Source: Flavobacteriales bacterium (GTDB taxonomy: Bacteria > Bacteroidota > Bacteroidia > Flavobacteriales > Flavobacteriaceae). Taken from it: a DNA stretch of 64,000 nucleotides. Positions 19,931 through 29,905 of this stretch are shown piece after piece. Numbering within the stretch: the first letter of the stretch is position 1; each line of letters starts with the position of its first letter. The position numbers and the translations under genes are program-made. The notes under the pieces were generated by a model. It was not told the origin of the DNA and ran no database searches. It saw only the letters and a list, made by a program, of their open reading frames with translations. The stretch spans positions 62,001 to 126,000 of the forward strand of contig JACJYY010000002.1 of the NCBI GenBank assembly GCA_020635875.1, written 5' to 3'.

Positions 19931-19964
19931 TATATCGCGTAATAGAATTATTAAAATTTAAATA

Positions 19965-22900
19965 TTATTCCTCTAATCTAACATCTAATGAAAGACCTTT
20001 CAACTCATGCATCAATACATTGAAGGATTCTGGTAGACCTGGTTCAGGCATAGTTTCCCCTTTAACGATTGCTTCGTATGTTTTTGCTCTTCCGTTAACA
20101 TCATCAGACTTGACAGTTAAAATTTCACGTAGCGTACTAGATGCACCATAAGCCTCAAGAGCCCATACCTCCATCTCTCCAAAACGCTGACCTCCTAATT
20201 GCGCTTTACCTCCTAAAGGCTGTTGCGTAATTAATGAGTATGGTCCGATAGAACGTGTATGCATTTTATCGTCAACCATGTGTCCTAATTTCAACATGTA
20301 AATAACACCTACAGTTGCTTTTTGATCAAAACGTTCTCCTGAACCTCCGTCATATAGGTAAGTGTGTCCAAATCTAGGAATACCTGCCTCATCAGTAAAT
20401 TCATTAATTTGATCTAAAGTAGCTCCATCAAAAATAGGCGTAGCAAATTTTTTGTTTAGCTTTTGACCTGCCCATCCTAATACGGTCTCGTAAATCTGAC
20501 CGATATTCATACGCGATGGTACCCCAAGTGGATTTAACACTATATCAACGGGTGTTCCGTCTTCTAAGAAAGGCATATCCTCTTGACGTACAATACGTGC
20601 CACGATACCTTTGTTACCGTGACGACCTGCCATCTTATCTCCCACTTTTAGTTTACGCTTTTTCGCTACATAAACTTTGGCCAATTTAATAATCCCTACT
20701 GGTAATTCATCTCCTACCGAAATTGTAAACTTCTCTCTACGAAGAGCACCTTGTAAGTCATTCAATTTAATCTTATAGTTATGAATGATGTCATCAATCA
20801 TACTGTTAATATCATCATCAGTCGTCCATACACAGTTATTCAAGTGTGCAAAGTCTTCCACTGAATTTAACATCTTTTGAGTGAATTTTTTTCCTTTAGG
20901 GAAAACTTCCTCTCCTAAGTCATTTAAGACTCCTTGTGATGTTTTTCCATTAACAATTGCCGACAATTTATCAATCAAAACATTCTTCAACTCATTGAAT
21001 TTAACTTCAAATTTATTTTCAACGGCTGATAATTCCTCTTTCTCCTTATTCTTTTTACGCTTATCCTTAACTGCACGTGTAAATAATTTCTTATCAATAA
21101 CAACTCCACGCAACGAAGGAGAAGCTTTTAAAGATGCATCTTTAACATCTCCCGCTTTGTCTCCAAAGATAGCTCTCAATAATTTCTCTTCAGGCGTTGG
21201 ATCAGACTCTCCTTTAGGTGTAATCTTACCAATCAAAATATCCCCAGGTTTAACCTCAGCACCTATACGAATCATTCCATTTTCGTCTAAGTCTTTAGTT
21301 GCTTCCTCACTTACGTTAGGAATATCATTGGTCAACTCTTCTACACCTAATTTAGTATCTCTAACTTCTAAAGAATAATCATCAATATGAATGGATGTAA
21401 AAATATCGTCTCTAACAACTTTTTCAGAAATTACAATTGCATCCTCAAAGTTATATCCCTTCCAAGGCATGAAAGCAACTTTCATGTTGCGACCTAATGC
21501 TAACTCCCCATTTTGAGTAGCATAACCCTCACATAATACTTGACCTTTTGTAACCCTATCACCTTTCTTAACAATTGGCTTCAAGTTAATATTTGAACTT
21601 TGATTCGTTTTTCTAAACTTAATTAAGTTGTATGTCTTGGAATCAGAGTCAAAACTAACCGCCGCTTCACGCTCAGAACGATCGTACTTAATAACAATTT
21701 TAATGGCGTCAACGTATTCTACAACACCTTCTCCTTCAGCGTTAATTAACACCCTTGAATCAGAAGCGACTTGACGCTCTAAACCAGTACCTACAATTGG
21801 TGCCTCAGGTCGTAATAATGGTAAAGCCTGACGCATCATGTTCGATCCCATCAACGCACGGTTCGCATCATCATGTTCCAAGAAAGGAATCAAAGAAGCT
21901 GAAATCGACGCGATCTGATTAGGTGCAACGTCCGTATAATTAACAACAGTAGGTTCCACAACTGGGAAATCTCCCTCCTCACGAGCGATAACCTTTTCTG
22001 CTTCAATTTTACCATTATCGCTGCAAGGAATATTAGCTTGAGCTATCAACTTGTTCTCCTCTTCCTCTGCACTTAAATAAATTGGATCGTTTTTGAAATC
22101 AACCACACCATCCTTAACTTCACGATAAGGAGTTTCAATGAATCCCATTGTGTTTACCTTGGCATACACACTCAAAGAAGAAATCAAACCGATGTTTGGT
22201 CCTTCCGGTGTTTCAATGGTACATAAGCGGCCATAGTGTGTATAGTGTACGTCACGCACCTCAAATCCTGCACGCTCGCGTGAGAGACCTCCGGGTCCAA
22301 GAGCAGAAAGCCTGCGTTTGTGAGTTATCTCTGCCAATGGATTGGTTTGATCCATAAACTGTGATAACTGGTTGGTACCGAAGAATGAGTTGATAACTGA
22401 TGATAATGTTTTTGCATTAATCAGGTCTGCAGGTGTAAACACTTCGCTGTCGCGAACATTCATACGCTCACGGATGGTACGTGCCATACGTGACAGACCA
22501 ACACCAAACTGAGAGTATAACTGCTCACCCACTGTACGAACACGTCTGTTGCTGAGGTGGTCAATATCGTCAATCTCTGCTTTAGAATTTATTAATTGAA
22601 TCAAGAATTTAACAATGGTAATGATATCTTCTTTAGTCAAAACACGACTATCTATAGAATCATCCAATCCTAATTTTTTATTAATTCTGTAACGGCCTAC
22701 TTCTCCTAAATCGTAACGTTTGTCAGAGAAGAATAATTTTTCAATGATACCGCGTGCTGTTTCATAATCCGGTGGTTCTGCATTACGCAACTGACGGTAA
22801 ATATGTTCAACCGCTTCTTTCTCAGAATTCGTTGGATCCTTTTGTAAGGTGTTATGAATAATCTGATAATCAGCCTGATTATTGTCAATTTTATGTAATA

Positions 22901-23777
22901 GAATCGATTTTACACCTGATTCCATAATGACTTCGATATTATCTTTATCGATAACTGTATCTCTGTCTAAAATAATTTCGTTTCTTTCGATAGAAACTAC
23001 CTCGCCTGTATCTTCATCAACAAAGTCTTCATGCCATGTTTTCAAAACACGAGCGGCTAATTTTCTATCAATGAATTTTTTTATTCCTGATTTAGAAATT
23101 TTAACCTCTTCAGCTAAATCAAAAATTGCCAAAATATCTTTATCTGTTTCGAAACCGATAGAACGGAATAATGTAGTAACAGGTAACTTTTTCTTTCTAT
23201 CAATATATGCATACATCACATTATTGATATCTGTTGCGAATTCAATCCAAGATCCTTTGTAAGGAATAATTCTTGCCGAATACAATTTTGTACCATTAAC
23301 GTGAAAAGACTGACCAAAGAAAACCCCTGGTGAACGGTGTAATTGCGATACAACAACACGTTCTGCACCGTTAATAACAAAAGTACCGCTAGGAGTCATA
23401 TAAGGAATTGTCCCTAAATACACATCTTGAACGATTGTTTCAAAATCTTCGTGTTCAGGATCAGTACAATATAATTTTAATCTCGCTTTTAATGGAACAC
23501 TATACGTCAAACCTCTCTCAATACACTCTTGAATAGTATATCTTGATGGGTCAACGAAATAGTCTAAAAACTCTAATACAAACTGATTTCTTGTATCAGT
23601 GATAGGAAAGTTTTCCATGAAAGTTTTGTATAAACCTTCGTTTCCTCTTGAGTCAGATTTTGTTTCAAATTGAAAAAAATCTTGAAATGACTTAACTTGA
23701 ATATCCAAAAAGTCTGGATATGATGGGATGTTTTTTGTTGAGGCGAAATTTAATCTCTCAGTCTGATTCGTTATCAT
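19965..23777 (-). CDS. rpoB: RNA polymerase beta subunit
   Basis: The beta subunit, 1270 residues from the ATG at 23777. A TTG directly in front (23780) would add one Met but the ATG gives the family N-terminus [14 protein letters not shown]. The rifampicin region is present ([20 protein letters not shown] ... [12 protein letters not shown]), with apparently rifampicin-sensitive residues. C-terminal landmarks include [12 protein letters not shown] and the terminal [14 protein letters not shown] hairpin separates it from rplL upstream; rpoC follows 34 bases later. Confidence 0.98.
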   Translation of the reverse strand: MITNQTERLNFASTKNIPSYPDFLDIQVKSFQDFFQFETKSDSRGNEGLYKTFMENFPITDTRNQFVLEFLDYFVDPSRYTIQECIERGLTYSVPLKARLKLYCTDPEHEDFETIVQDVYLGTIPYMTPSGTFVINGAERVVVSQLHRSPGVFFGQSFHVNGTKLYSARIIPYKGSWIEFATDINNVMYAYIDRKKKLPVTTLFRSIGFETDKDILAIFDLAEEVKISKSGIKKFIDRKLAARVLKTWHEDFVDEDTGEVVSIERNEIILDRDTVIDKDNIEVIMESGVKSILLHKIDNNQADYQIIHNTLQKDPTNSEKEAVEHIYRQLRNAEPPDYETARGIIEKLFFSDKRYDLGEVGRYRINKKLGLDDSIDSRVLTKEDIITIVKFLIQLINSKAEIDDIDHLSNRRVRTVGEQLYSQFGVGLSRMARTIRERMNVRDSEVFTPADLINAKTLSSVINSFFGTNQLSQFMDQTNPLAEITHKRRLSALGPGGLSRERAGFEVRDVHYTHYGRLCTIETPEGPNIGLISSLSVYAKVNTMGFIETPYREVKDGVVDFKNDPIYLSAEEEENKLIAQANIPCSDNGKIEAEKVIAREEGDFPVVEPTVVNYTDVAPNQIASISASLIPFLEHDDANRALMGSNMMRQALPLLRPEAPIVGTGLERQVASDSRVLINAEGEGVVEYVDAIKIVIKYDRSEREAAVSFDSDSKTYNLIKFRKTNQSSNINLKPIVKKGDRVTKGQVLCEGYATQNGELALGRNMKVAFMPWKGYNFEDAIVISEKVVRDDIFTSIHIDDYSLEVRDTKLGVEELTNDIPNVSEEATKDLDENGMIRIGAEVKPGDILIGKITPKGESDPTPEEKLLRAIFGDKAGDVKDASLKASPSLRGVVIDKKLFTRAVKDKRKKNKEKEELSAVENKFEVKFNELKNVLIDKLSAIVNGKTSQGVLNDLGEEVFPKGKKFTQKMLNSVEDFAHLNNCVWTTDDDINSMIDDIIHNYKIKLNDLQGALRREKFTISVGDELPVGIIKLAKVYVAKKRKLKVGDKMAGRHGNKGIVARIVRQEDMPFLEDGTPVDIVLNPLGVPSRMNIGQIYETVLGWAGQKLNKKFATPIFDGATLDQINEFTDEAGIPRFGHTYLYDGGSGERFDQKATVGVIYMLKLGHMVDDKMHTRSIGPYSLITQQPLGGKAQLGGQRFGEMEVWALEAYGASSTLREILTVKSDDVNGRAKTYEAIVKGETMPEPGLPESFNVLMHELKGLSLDVRLEE

Positions 23778-23815
23778 CAATGGACAAAATTTTGATTAAA
23801 AAAAAATGAAAAGAC

Positions 23816-23876
23816 AATATACTAAAAAGGGTTTAGGTCATTGAGATCACATCCCAAGACCTAAACCTAGTATATT
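23816..23876 (-). terminator. hairpin/attenuator between rplL and rpoB
   Basis: A two-part stem: an outer 9-bp arm (AATATACTA / TAGTATATT) and an inner 10-bp arm (GGTTTAGGTC / GACCTAAACC) around an 18-base loop. On the transcribed strand the inner hairpin is followed by CCTTTTTAG, so it looks like an intrinsic terminator with a short T-tract. Because rpoB has no other evident promoter, partial termination or RNA processing, as known at the same place in E. coli, is the likely role. Confidence 0.75.
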
Positions 23877-23890
23877 TACTGAAAAGAGGC

Positions 23891-24265
23891 TTATTTCAAC
23901 TCTACTTCAGCTCCAGCTTCTTCTAAAGATTTTTTAAGACCTTCAGCCTCTTCTTTAGAAACACCTTCTTTAATTGCTTTTGGTGCACTATCAACGATAT
24001 CTTTAGCTTCTTTCAACCCAGCTCCTGTAAGTTCTTTAACCAACTTAACTACAGCCAATTTAGAAGCACCTGCTGATTTTAAGATAACATCAAATTCTGT
24101 TTTCTCTTCAGCTACTTCTCCTGCTGCTGCTGGTCCTGCTGCTACAGCTACTGCTGCTGCTGCTGGCTCAATACCGTATTCTTCTTTTAAAATTGTAGCT
24201 AATTCGTTTACTTCTTTTACTGTTAAATTAACTAATTGTTCTGCGAAATCTTTTAAATCTGCCAT
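23891..24265 (-). CDS. rplL: 50S ribosomal protein L7/L12
   Basis: The stalk protein that recruits translational GTPases, 124 residues. It has the N-terminal dimerisation helices ([20 protein letters not shown]), an Ala-rich hinge (about 35-55), and the C-terminal domain [21 protein letters not shown] with the factor-binding [10 protein letters not shown] helix. The CTG-type triplet run in the DNA is the alanine hinge. It follows rplJ by 58 bases and is followed by the hairpin. Confidence 0.97.
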   Translation of the reverse strand: MADLKDFAEQLVNLTVKEVNELATILKEEYGIEPAAAAVAVAAGPAAAGEVAEEKTEFDVILKSAGASKLAVVKLVKELTGAGLKEAKDIVDSAPKAIKEGVSKEEAEGLKKSLEEAGAEVELK

Positions 24266-24323
24266 TTTTCTATCGTTTTAATAAAATTTTTAATATATAA
24301 TTATAAAGTGCGTACTAATTAAA

Positions 24324-24845
24324 TTATCCTTCTCTCTCAGATAATGTTTTAAGAATTCCTGCCAAGTTTCCACCACTTGATTTAAGCGCTGAAATAACAT
24401 TTTTAGCAGGCGATTGTAGTAATGTAACAATATCCCCAATAACTTCTTCTTTTGATTTAATAGAAGATAGAGTTGATAATTGATCATCACCTATATAGGT
24501 AGCTTCATCTATATAAGCTCCCTTCAATATCGGTCTCTTTGAACTTTTTCTAAACTTCTCAATAACTTTTGCTGGCACATTACCAACTTCAGCAATCATA
24601 ATAGAAGTATTACCTTTTAAAATAGAAGGCAAATTATCAAAGTTTCTTTCAGAAACCTCCATTGCTTTTGTTAACAAAGTATTCTTAACAACTTCTAAAG
24701 TAACATTAGATTTAAAGCAAGATCTTCTCAAGTTAGAAGTATCCTCTGCATTCAATCCAGAGATATCAGCAATGTACACGACACTTGATTGATTAAGCTT
24801 AGTTGCTAAGTCTTGTATAACGTTCGACTTTTCCTCTCTAGTCAT
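24324..24845 (-). CDS. rplJ: 50S ribosomal protein L10
   Basis: The base of the ribosomal stalk; the C-terminal helix holds L7/L12 dimers and the N-terminal domain binds 23S rRNA. 173 residues, beginning MTREEKSNVIQDLATKL with VYIADISGLNAEDTSNLRR, as in the family. It lies 23 bases after rplA. L10 autoregulates its mRNA in other bacteria; I see no clear leader structure here in so short a gap. Confidence 0.96.
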   Translation of the reverse strand: MTREEKSNVIQDLATKLNQSSVVYIADISGLNAEDTSNLRRSCFKSNVTLEVVKNTLLTKAMEVSERNFDNLPSILKGNTSIMIAEVGNVPAKVIEKFRKSSKRPILKGAYIDEATYIGDDQLSTLSSIKSKEEVIGDIVTLLQSPAKNVISALKSSGGNLAGILKTLSEREG

Positions 24846-24868
24846 AATTTCTAATTTTTATCTAATAA

Positions 24869-25558
24869 TTAAACCGACTTTGGATCCAAAGCTATACCAG
24901 GCCCCATTGTACTAGAGATATTAATACTCTTAACATAAGTTCCTTTAGCCGCAGTTGGTTTTAATTTGATTAATGTATCTAGAATCTCACTAGCATTTTC
25001 TGCAATTTTATTAGCCTCGAAAGAAACTTTACCAATTGCTGCATGCACAATCCCTGCCTTATCAACTTTAAAATCAATCTTACCCGATTTTACTTCCGTA
25101 ACAGCTTTAGCAACATCCATAGTAACAGTTCCTGTTTTAGGGTTAGGCATCAATCCTCTAGGCCCTAAAATACGACCCAAAGGTCCTAATTTACCCATTA
25201 CACTTGGCATAGTAATAATTACATCAACATCAGTCCAACCGTTCTTAATCTGTTGTAAATAATCATCTAAACCTACGTAATCCGCACCTGCCGCTGTTGC
25301 TTCTTCTACTTTATCAGGAGTAACTAATGCTAAAACTCTAACATCTTTACCCGTACCATTAGGAAGAGTAACAACTCCTCTTACCATCTGATTTGCTTTT
25401 CTAGGATCAACTCCTAACTTAACTGCAATATCTACAGACTCATCAAACTTTGCTGTTGATACTTCCTTAACCAAAGTAGCAGCCTCTTCTAACGTATACA
25501 ATTTATTTTTATCAATCTTTGATAAAGATAATTTTTGATTTTTTGTCAGTCTTGCCAT
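24869..25558 (-). CDS. rplA: 50S ribosomal protein L1
   Basis: Mobile L1-stalk protein at the E site, 229 residues. Diagnostic segments are [20 protein letters not shown] (about 38), [48 protein letters not shown] (about 125) and [13 protein letters not shown] at the end. ATG start, 16 bases after rplK. It can act as a translational repressor of rplK-rplA in other bacteria. Confidence 0.97.
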   Translation of the reverse strand: MARLTKNQKLSLSKIDKNKLYTLEEAATLVKEVSTAKFDESVDIAVKLGVDPRKANQMVRGVVTLPNGTGKDVRVLALVTPDKVEEATAAGADYVGLDDYLQQIKNGWTDVDVIITMPSVMGKLGPLGRILGPRGLMPNPKTGTVTMDVAKAVTEVKSGKIDFKVDKAGIVHAAIGKVSFEANKIAENASEILDTLIKLKPTAAKGTYVKSINISSTMGPGIALDPKSV

Positions 25559-25574
25559 TTCTTAAAATTTAAAA

Positions 25575-26012
25575 TTAAAAGGGAGCGTCTCCTGTTACAG
25601 TTATACCCATTGATCTAGCTGTACCAGCAACCATACTCATTGCAGACTCAACCGTAAACGCATTTAAATCAGGCATTTTATCTTCAGCGATTGCCTTAAT
25701 TTGATCCCAAGTAACTTTTGCTACTTTTTTTCTGTTAGGTTCACCTGATCCTGATTTAACTTTTGCAGCTTCTAATAATTGAACAGCAGCTGGAGGAGTT
25801 TTTACCACAAACTCAAACGATTTATCAGTATAAACCGTAATCTGTACAGGTAAAACTTTACCAGGTTTATCTTGTGTTCTAGCATTAAATTGCTTACAGA
25901 ACTCCATGATATTAACCCCAGCAGCCCCCAAAGCAGGTCCAACCGGTGGCGATGGATTCGCAGCACCTCCCTTAACTTGTAGTTTAACTACTTTACTAAC
26001 TTCTTTTGCCAT
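25575..26012 (-). CDS. rplK: 50S ribosomal protein L11
   Basis: Part of the GTPase-associated centre, binding 23S helices 43/44. 145 residues. The N-terminal [20 protein letters not shown] carries the conserved proline hinge, and the C-terminal rRNA-binding domain ends [11 protein letters not shown]. It is the first of the four ribosomal protein genes after nusG (68-base gap). Confidence 0.97.
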   Translation of the reverse strand: MAKEVSKVVKLQVKGGAANPSPPVGPALGAAGVNIMEFCKQFNARTQDKPGKVLPVQITVYTDKSFEFVVKTPPAAVQLLEAAKVKSGSGEPNRKKVAKVTWDQIKAIAEDKMPDLNAFTVESAMSMVAGTARSMGITVTGDAPF

Positions 26013-26080
26013 TGTTTAAAATTTAATTTCTCATCATGAAATGGAAGCCCATAATGATTTTATATGTGTTGTAACAATTA

Positions 26081-26635
26081 TTATACTTTTTCTACTTGCA
26101 TGTAACTCAATTCCAAAGGTGTCTTTCTTCCAAAAATCTTCACCATCACCTCAATCTTACGTTTTTCTTCGTTGACATTTTCTACAGTACCATTAAATCC
26201 ATTAAATGGTCCATCAATAACCTTTATTGTTTCACCTACAGTATATGGTATCGCAACAGCCTCTTCTTTTACAGCAAACTCATCAACTTTACCTAAAATT
26301 CGATTTACCTCATGTTTTCTTAAAGGCACAGGATCCCCTCCTTTTACTTCTCCTAAAAAACCAATAACACCATTTAAAGACTTAATTACATGTGGTAACT
26401 CACCAACCAACGCTGCTTCAATTAAAACATACCCTGGAAAATGAACTTTTTCCTTATTGATTTTCTTCCCTTCACGAATTTGTACTACCTTTTCTGTTGG
26501 CACCAATACTTGAGCTACATAATCAGCCATACCTAAACGCTGAACCTCATTCTCTATGTACGTTTTTACTTTACCTTCTTGTCCACTGACGGCACGAATC
26601 ACGTACCATTTTTTTACATTTAAATCAACTGCCAT
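26081..26635 (-). CDS. nusG: Transcription termination/antitermination protein NusG
   Basis: 184 residues with the NGN domain (KWYVIRAVSGQEGKVKTYIE; the strand FPGYVLIEAAL) and a C-terminal KOW domain (YTVGETIKVIDGPFNGFNGTVENVNEEKRKIEV). It binds the polymerase clamp and couples to Rho and S10. It lies 5 bases after secE, the usual secE-nusG-rplK order. Confidence 0.97.
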   Translation of the reverse strand: MAVDLNVKKWYVIRAVSGQEGKVKTYIENEVQRLGMADYVAQVLVPTEKVVQIREGKKINKEKVHFPGYVLIEAALVGELPHVIKSLNGVIGFLGEVKGGDPVPLRKHEVNRILGKVDEFAVKEEAVAIPYTVGETIKVIDGPFNGFNGTVENVNEEKRKIEVMVKIFGRKTPLELSYMQVEKV

Positions 26636-26640
26636 AGTAA

Positions 26641-26838
26641 TTAAGACTTAAGCCACCCTAAGAAAACGCTTAGCGCATTAGACAAAATTTCATCAATTCC
26701 CCAAATAGCCAAAGAGAACAAAATAGAAAAAACTGCCACTGTAATTGTGAAGTTTTGTACCTCATTCCAAGTTAACCAAGAAACATTCGTCTTTAACTCT
26801 TCAAACGAATCCGCAATGTATCTAACTATACCAGACAT
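26641..26838 (-). CDS. secE: Preprotein translocase subunit SecE
   Basis: 65 residues with one amphipathic helix (YIADSFEELKTNVSWLTWNEVQN) and one membrane span (FTITVAVFSILFSLAIWGIDEIL). This is the minimal single-span form that clamps SecY. Its ATG is 18 bases after tRNA-Trp, so it is read from the tuf-side promoters or from one inside the tRNA region. Confidence 0.94.
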   Translation of the reverse strand: MSGIVRYIADSFEELKTNVSWLTWNEVQNFTITVAVFSILFSLAIWGIDEILSNALSVFLGWLKS

Positions 26839-26856
26839 TATCTATTTTTTTTGTTG

Positions 26857-26927
26857 CACGGGTAGAGAGATTCGAACTCCCATCAACGGTTTTGGAGACC
26901 GCTATTCTGCCATTGAACTATACCCGT
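26857..26927 (-). tRNA. tRNA-Trp (CCA)
   Basis: A 71-base cloverleaf. The acceptor ACGGGTA pairs with TACCCGT, the anticodon loop is CTCCAAA (anticodon CCA), and the T arm has GAGTTCGAATCTC. The 3' CCA is not encoded. It lies 3 bases after the tuf terminator and 18 before secE. Confidence 0.95.
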
Positions 26928-26959
26928 AAAAAACCAGTTTGATTACATCAAACTGGTTT
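26928..26959 (-). terminator. terminator of tuf
   Basis: A perfect 13-bp stem (AAACCAGTTTGAT / ATCAAACTGGTTT) with a three-base loop, followed on the minus strand by a T-run that reaches into the base before tRNA-Trp. It should end tuf transcripts and force tRNA-Trp-secE expression to depend on readthrough or its own promoter. Confidence 0.88.
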
Positions 26960-26981
26960 TAAGAAATTATAAATCTTATAA

Positions 26982-28169
26982 TTAAGCTGTGATTTCAGTA
27001 ACCTGACCTGCACCAACTGTTCTACCTCCTTCACGGATAGCAAAACGCAAACCAACGCTCAAAGCAATTGGATTCAACAACTCAACATCAATTGTTAAGT
27101 TATCACCAGGCATAACCATCTCTACACCGCTTGGCAAGCTAATAGTACCTGTTACGTCAGTTGTACGCACATAGAACTGAGGTCTATAGTTATTATGGAA
27201 AGGAGTATGACGTCCACCTTCTTCTTTTTTCAAGATATAAACCTCTGCTTTGAATTTAGAGTGTGGTTTTACTGAACCTGGCTTACAGATTACCATACCT
27301 CTACGGATATCAGTTTTATCAATACCTCTCAACAAGATACCAACGTTATCACCAGCCTCACCTCTATCTAATATTTTACGGAACATCTCAACCCCTGTAA
27401 TTGTAGAAGTCAATTTATCTGCCCCCATACCAATGATCTCTACTGGATCTCCAGTGTTAGCAACACCTGTCTCAATACGACCAGTTGCAACAGTACCACG
27501 ACCAGTAATTGTAAACACGTCCTCGATTGGCATCAAGAAAGGCTTTTGGTTATCACGCACAGGCTCCTCAATCCAAGAGTCAACAGCATCCATTAACTGC
27601 ATTACTGTATCAACCCATTTCTCCTCACCATTTAAAGCCCCTAAAGCTGAACCTGAAATAACTGGACCGTTATCCCCATCATACTCGTAGAAAGAAAGCA
27701 AATCTCTAACCTCCATTTCAACTAACTCTAACAACTCTTCATCATCAACCATATCTACTTTATTCAAGAAAACAACAATTCTTGGAATACCAACTTGTCT
27801 TCCTAATAAGATATGCTCACGAGTTTGTGGCATAGGACCATCAGTTGCAGCTACAACCAAAATAGCACCATCCATTTGAGCAGCACCTGTTACCATGTTC
27901 TTAACGTAATCCGCGTGACCTGGACAGTCAACGTGAGCATAGTGACGATTTGCTGTTTGATACTCTACGTGTGATGTATTAATAGTAATACCTCTTTCTT
28001 TTTCTTCTGGAGCATTATCAATAGAAGAGAAATCTCTCACCTCAGAAAGACCTTTACTTGCCAAAACTGAAGTAATTGCTGCCGTAAGAGTTGTTTTACC
28101 GTGATCTACGTGTCCGATAGTACCGATGTTCAAGTGCGGTTTGTTACGGTTAAAATTTTCTTTTGCCAT
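26982..28169 (-). CDS. tuf: Elongation factor Tu
   Basis: 395-residue GTPase that delivers aminoacyl-tRNA. G1 is GHVDHGKTT (about 19), G2 is the [12 protein letters not shown] switch, G3 is [10 protein letters not shown]4 is NKVDM and G5 is GSALGA. Domain II/III landmarks include [11 protein letters not shown] and [13 protein letters not shown]. It sits between tRNA-Thr(GGT) and tRNA-Trp, as tufB does in E. coli. Confidence 0.98.
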   Translation of the reverse strand: MAKENFNRNKPHLNIGTIGHVDHGKTTLTAAITSVLASKGLSEVRDFSSIDNAPEEKERGITINTSHVEYQTANRHYAHVDCPGHADYVKNMVTGAAQMDGAILVVAATDGPMPQTREHILLGRQVGIPRIVVFLNKVDMVDDEELLELVEMEVRDLLSFYEYDGDNGPVISGSALGALNGEEKWVDTVMQLMDAVDSWIEEPVRDNQKPFLMPIEDVFTITGRGTVATGRIETGVANTGDPVEIIGMGADKLTSTITGVEMFRKILDRGEAGDNVGILLRGIDKTDIRRGMVICKPGSVKPHSKFKAEVYILKKEEGGRHTPFHNNYRPQFYVRTTDVTGTISLPSGVEMVMPGDNLTIDVELLNPIALSVGLRFAIREGGRTVGAGQVTEITA

Positions 28170-28205
28170 CTTAATTAATTTTTAATCTTAGTTATATATA
28201 TAATT

Positions 28206-28213
28206 CAAATTTA
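28206..28213 (-). promoter_or_regulatory. -7 promoter element for tuf
   Basis: The minus-strand octamer TAAATTTG matches TAnnTTTG in the gap between tRNA-Thr(GGT) and the tuf ATG, leaving a leader of about 32 bases. No convincing -33 element is seen because that position lies in the tRNA gene. Confidence 0.45.
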
Positions 28214-28225
28214 TTACACAATTAG

Positions 28226-28297
28226 AGCCAATGACGGGATTTGAACCCGTGACCTTTTCCTTACCAAGGAAACACTCTACCCCTGAGCTACACCGGC
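28226..28297 (-). tRNA. tRNA-Thr (GGT)
   Basis: 72 bases. The acceptor GCCGGTG pairs with CATTGGC (two G-U pairs), and the anticodon loop is TTGGTAA, anticodon GGT. T arm ACGGGTTCAAATCCCGT. No encoded CCA. Last tRNA before tuf. Confidence 0.94.
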
Positions 28298-28321
28298 AGA
28301 GATTACTCTCAAAATTCTTTG

Positions 28322-28404
28322 TGGGGAGAGCAGGATTCGAACCTGCGAAGACGTAAGTCAGCAGAGTTACAGTCTGCCCTCGTTGGCCGCTTGAGTATCT
28401 CCCC
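28322..28404 (-). tRNA. tRNA-Tyr (GTA)
   Basis: 83 bases with the long variable arm of a class II tRNA. The acceptor GGGGAGA pairs with TCTCCCC, and the anticodon stem-loop contains ACTGTAACT, anticodon GTA. T arm GCAGGTTCGAATCCTGC. Confidence 0.95.
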
Positions 28405-28441
28405 TAAAGCCTTTATTTTATTACAACCTCTATAAAAATAG

Positions 28442-28515
28442 AGCCGATGGAGGGAGTCGAACCCACGACCTGCTGATTACAAATCAGCTGCTCTAGCCAG
28501 CTGAGCTACATCGGC
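28442..28515 (-). tRNA. tRNA-Thr (TGT)
   Basis: 74 bases. The acceptor GCCGATG pairs with CATCGGC, and the anticodon stem-loop CTGATTTGTAATCAG gives anticodon TGT. First of the three-tRNA cluster, directly after a terminator hairpin. Confidence 0.95.
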
Positions 28516-28516
28516 A

Positions 28517-28545
28517 ATAAAAAAAGCCCGCTATTTCTAGCGGAC
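28517..28545 (-). terminator. terminator of hpf
   Basis: The hairpin CCGCTA-GAAA-TAGCGG on the minus strand is followed by GCTTTTTTTATTG. It lies 41 bases after the hpf stop and 2 bases before tRNA-Thr(TGT). Confidence 0.85.
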
Positions 28546-28585
28546 TGCAAATATATATAATAATTTAAATTCTCAAAAAAGATTT

Positions 28586-28879
28586 TTATTTTATTTTCTC
28601 TTTTCGTTTGATAAGCACTCTCTCGATTGAACTAATCGCCAAATCAGCTCCTTCTTCAAAGGATTTTCCTTGCTTTTTAACTATAATTGAATCTCCTGGC
28701 ACATGCACTTTTAATTCCACTATTTTATTCTCTTTGGTAGAGGTGTTATCTAACTTTAAAAACACGTCCGAATAAACCACTTTATCATACACTCTATCTA
28801 ATTTATCCATTTTATCCTGAATGAAATTGATCAATTTTTTGTCAATCGAAAAATTTACTGCGTGAAAATCTACTTTCAT
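28586..28879 (-). CDS. hpf: Ribosome hibernation-promoting factor, short form
   Basis: 97 residues from ATG 28879. A longer frame from GTG 28888 adds only three residues and breaks the family N-terminus MKVDFHAVNFSIDKKL. It has the HPF/RaiA beta-alpha-beta fold with VYDKVVYSDVFLKLD, VELKVHVPGDSIIVKKQG and SFEEGADLAISSIERVLIKRK. The short form lacks the dimerisation tail of long HPF. These proteins bind the 30S decoding centre in stationary phase. It lies 30 bases after xerC. Confidence 0.88.
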   Translation of the reverse strand: MKVDFHAVNFSIDKKLINFIQDKMDKLDRVYDKVVYSDVFLKLDNTSTKENKIVELKVHVPGDSIIVKKQGKSFEEGADLAISSIERVLIKRKEKIK

Positions 28880-28909
28880 AACTAACACTTTTTTTATGGT
28901 TAAACATTT

Positions 28910-29806
28910 TTATTTTTTCTTATTTCTTGGATGAGCTCCCTGATAGGCTTTTTTGAGTTCTGCCAAACTACTATGCGTATACACTTGTGTCGAAGCCAAA
29001 CTAGAATGCCCCAAGAGCTCTTTAACCGAATTCAAATCCGCACCGCTATTCAAAATATGTGTTGCAAAAGTATGCCTTAACATATGAGGACTTCTTTTTT
29101 TCTTTTCGGTTATCGCACTAAGGTAACTATTAATAATACGATAAACAAGAGTATCGTATACTTTATCCCCCTTTTTGGTCAAAAATAGTCGAGAACCACT
29201 ATGAATACTAACTATCTGTTCACGCTCAATCAAATATTTTTTAATTTTATCAATCAATTCTGGCAACAAAGGAATAATCCGTTCTTTATTCCTTTTCCCT
29301 TTAACTTTTATGGTTTTACCAAAATAATCTATACCTCCTAACTCAAGATCTATCAACTCTGCTCGACGCATACCTGTAGAATACATCAACTCAATAATCA
29401 AACGATCCCTTCTCCCTTCAAAAGAGTCGGGATACTCTATAGTATCCAATAAAACTTTCATTTCATTTATTGAGTATGGCACCTGAACTATTTTTGGTGT
29501 TTTTAGTGCTTTATGCTTAACCAAAGGAGATGCTGTTATCTGTTCTGTCTTTAAAAGGTAATTGTAAAAAGACTTTAACGAAGCTACTTTCCGATTAACG
29601 GATTGATGACTAATTCCTTGGTCAATTAAACTCACAATCCAACTCCTAATTAAGCTGTAATTCACATCTTTTAGCTCACAATCATCAAATTGTTCTTTAA
29701 TAAATTGACCAAAAGCAATCACATCATGGGAATATCCCAATAAGGTATGACGTGAATACTTCTTTTCAAGTAGTAGATAATCCTGATATGATTGAATAAT
29801 AGACAA
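28910..29806 (-). CDS. xerC: Tyrosine recombinase XerC/XerD type
   Basis: Site-specific recombinase of about 298 residues for chromosome dimer resolution. The N-terminal SAM-like core-binding domain is followed by the catalytic domain with Arg (STGMRRAELI), Lys (VKGKRNKER), HxxR (HMLRHTFATHIL), His (LLGHSSLAS) and nucleophile Tyr (TQVYTHSS). No ATG is available. A frame opens at TTG 29854, but that lies in the rpsU terminator hairpin, so I prefer TTG 29806 (SIIQSYQDYLLLEKK). XerC versus XerD cannot be settled here; I give XerC from its place before hpf. Confidence 0.85.
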   Translation of the reverse strand: MSIIQSYQDYLLLEKKYSRHTLLGYSHDVIAFGQFIKEQFDDCELKDVNYSLIRSWIVSLIDQGISHQSVNRKVASLKSFYNYLLKTEQITASPLVKHKALKTPKIVQVPYSINEMKVLLDTIEYPDSFEGRRDRLIIELMYSTGMRRAELIDLELGGIDYFGKTIKVKGKRNKERIIPLLPELIDKIKKYLIEREQIVSIHSGSRLFLTKKGDKVYDTLVYRIINSYLSAITEKKKRSPHMLRHTFATHILNSGADLNSVKELLGHSSLASTQVYTHSSLAELKKAYQGAHPRNKKK

Positions 29807-29837
29807 GTGCTTCAATATTTCTATAAAAATAAAAATA

Positions 29838-29881
29838 AAAAAGTCGTAACTCAAAATGATTTCTCATTAAGCTACGACTTT
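29838..29881 (-). terminator. terminator of rpsU
   Basis: The stem AAGTCGTA / TACGACTT encloses a 24-base loop that contains a further GAG/CTC pairing. On the minus strand it ends in a run of six T's. It lies 25 bases after the rpsU stop. Confidence 0.8.
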
Positions 29882-29905
29882 ACTATTATTAGAATATTCT
29901 TAAGA

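Noticed and set aside
23778..23780. TTG as the start of rpoB
   Set aside because: It directly precedes an ATG that gives the known family N-terminus.
24115..24175. CTG-type triplet run resembling a microsatellite
   Set aside because: It encodes the Ala-rich hinge of L7/L12 on the minus strand and is expected.
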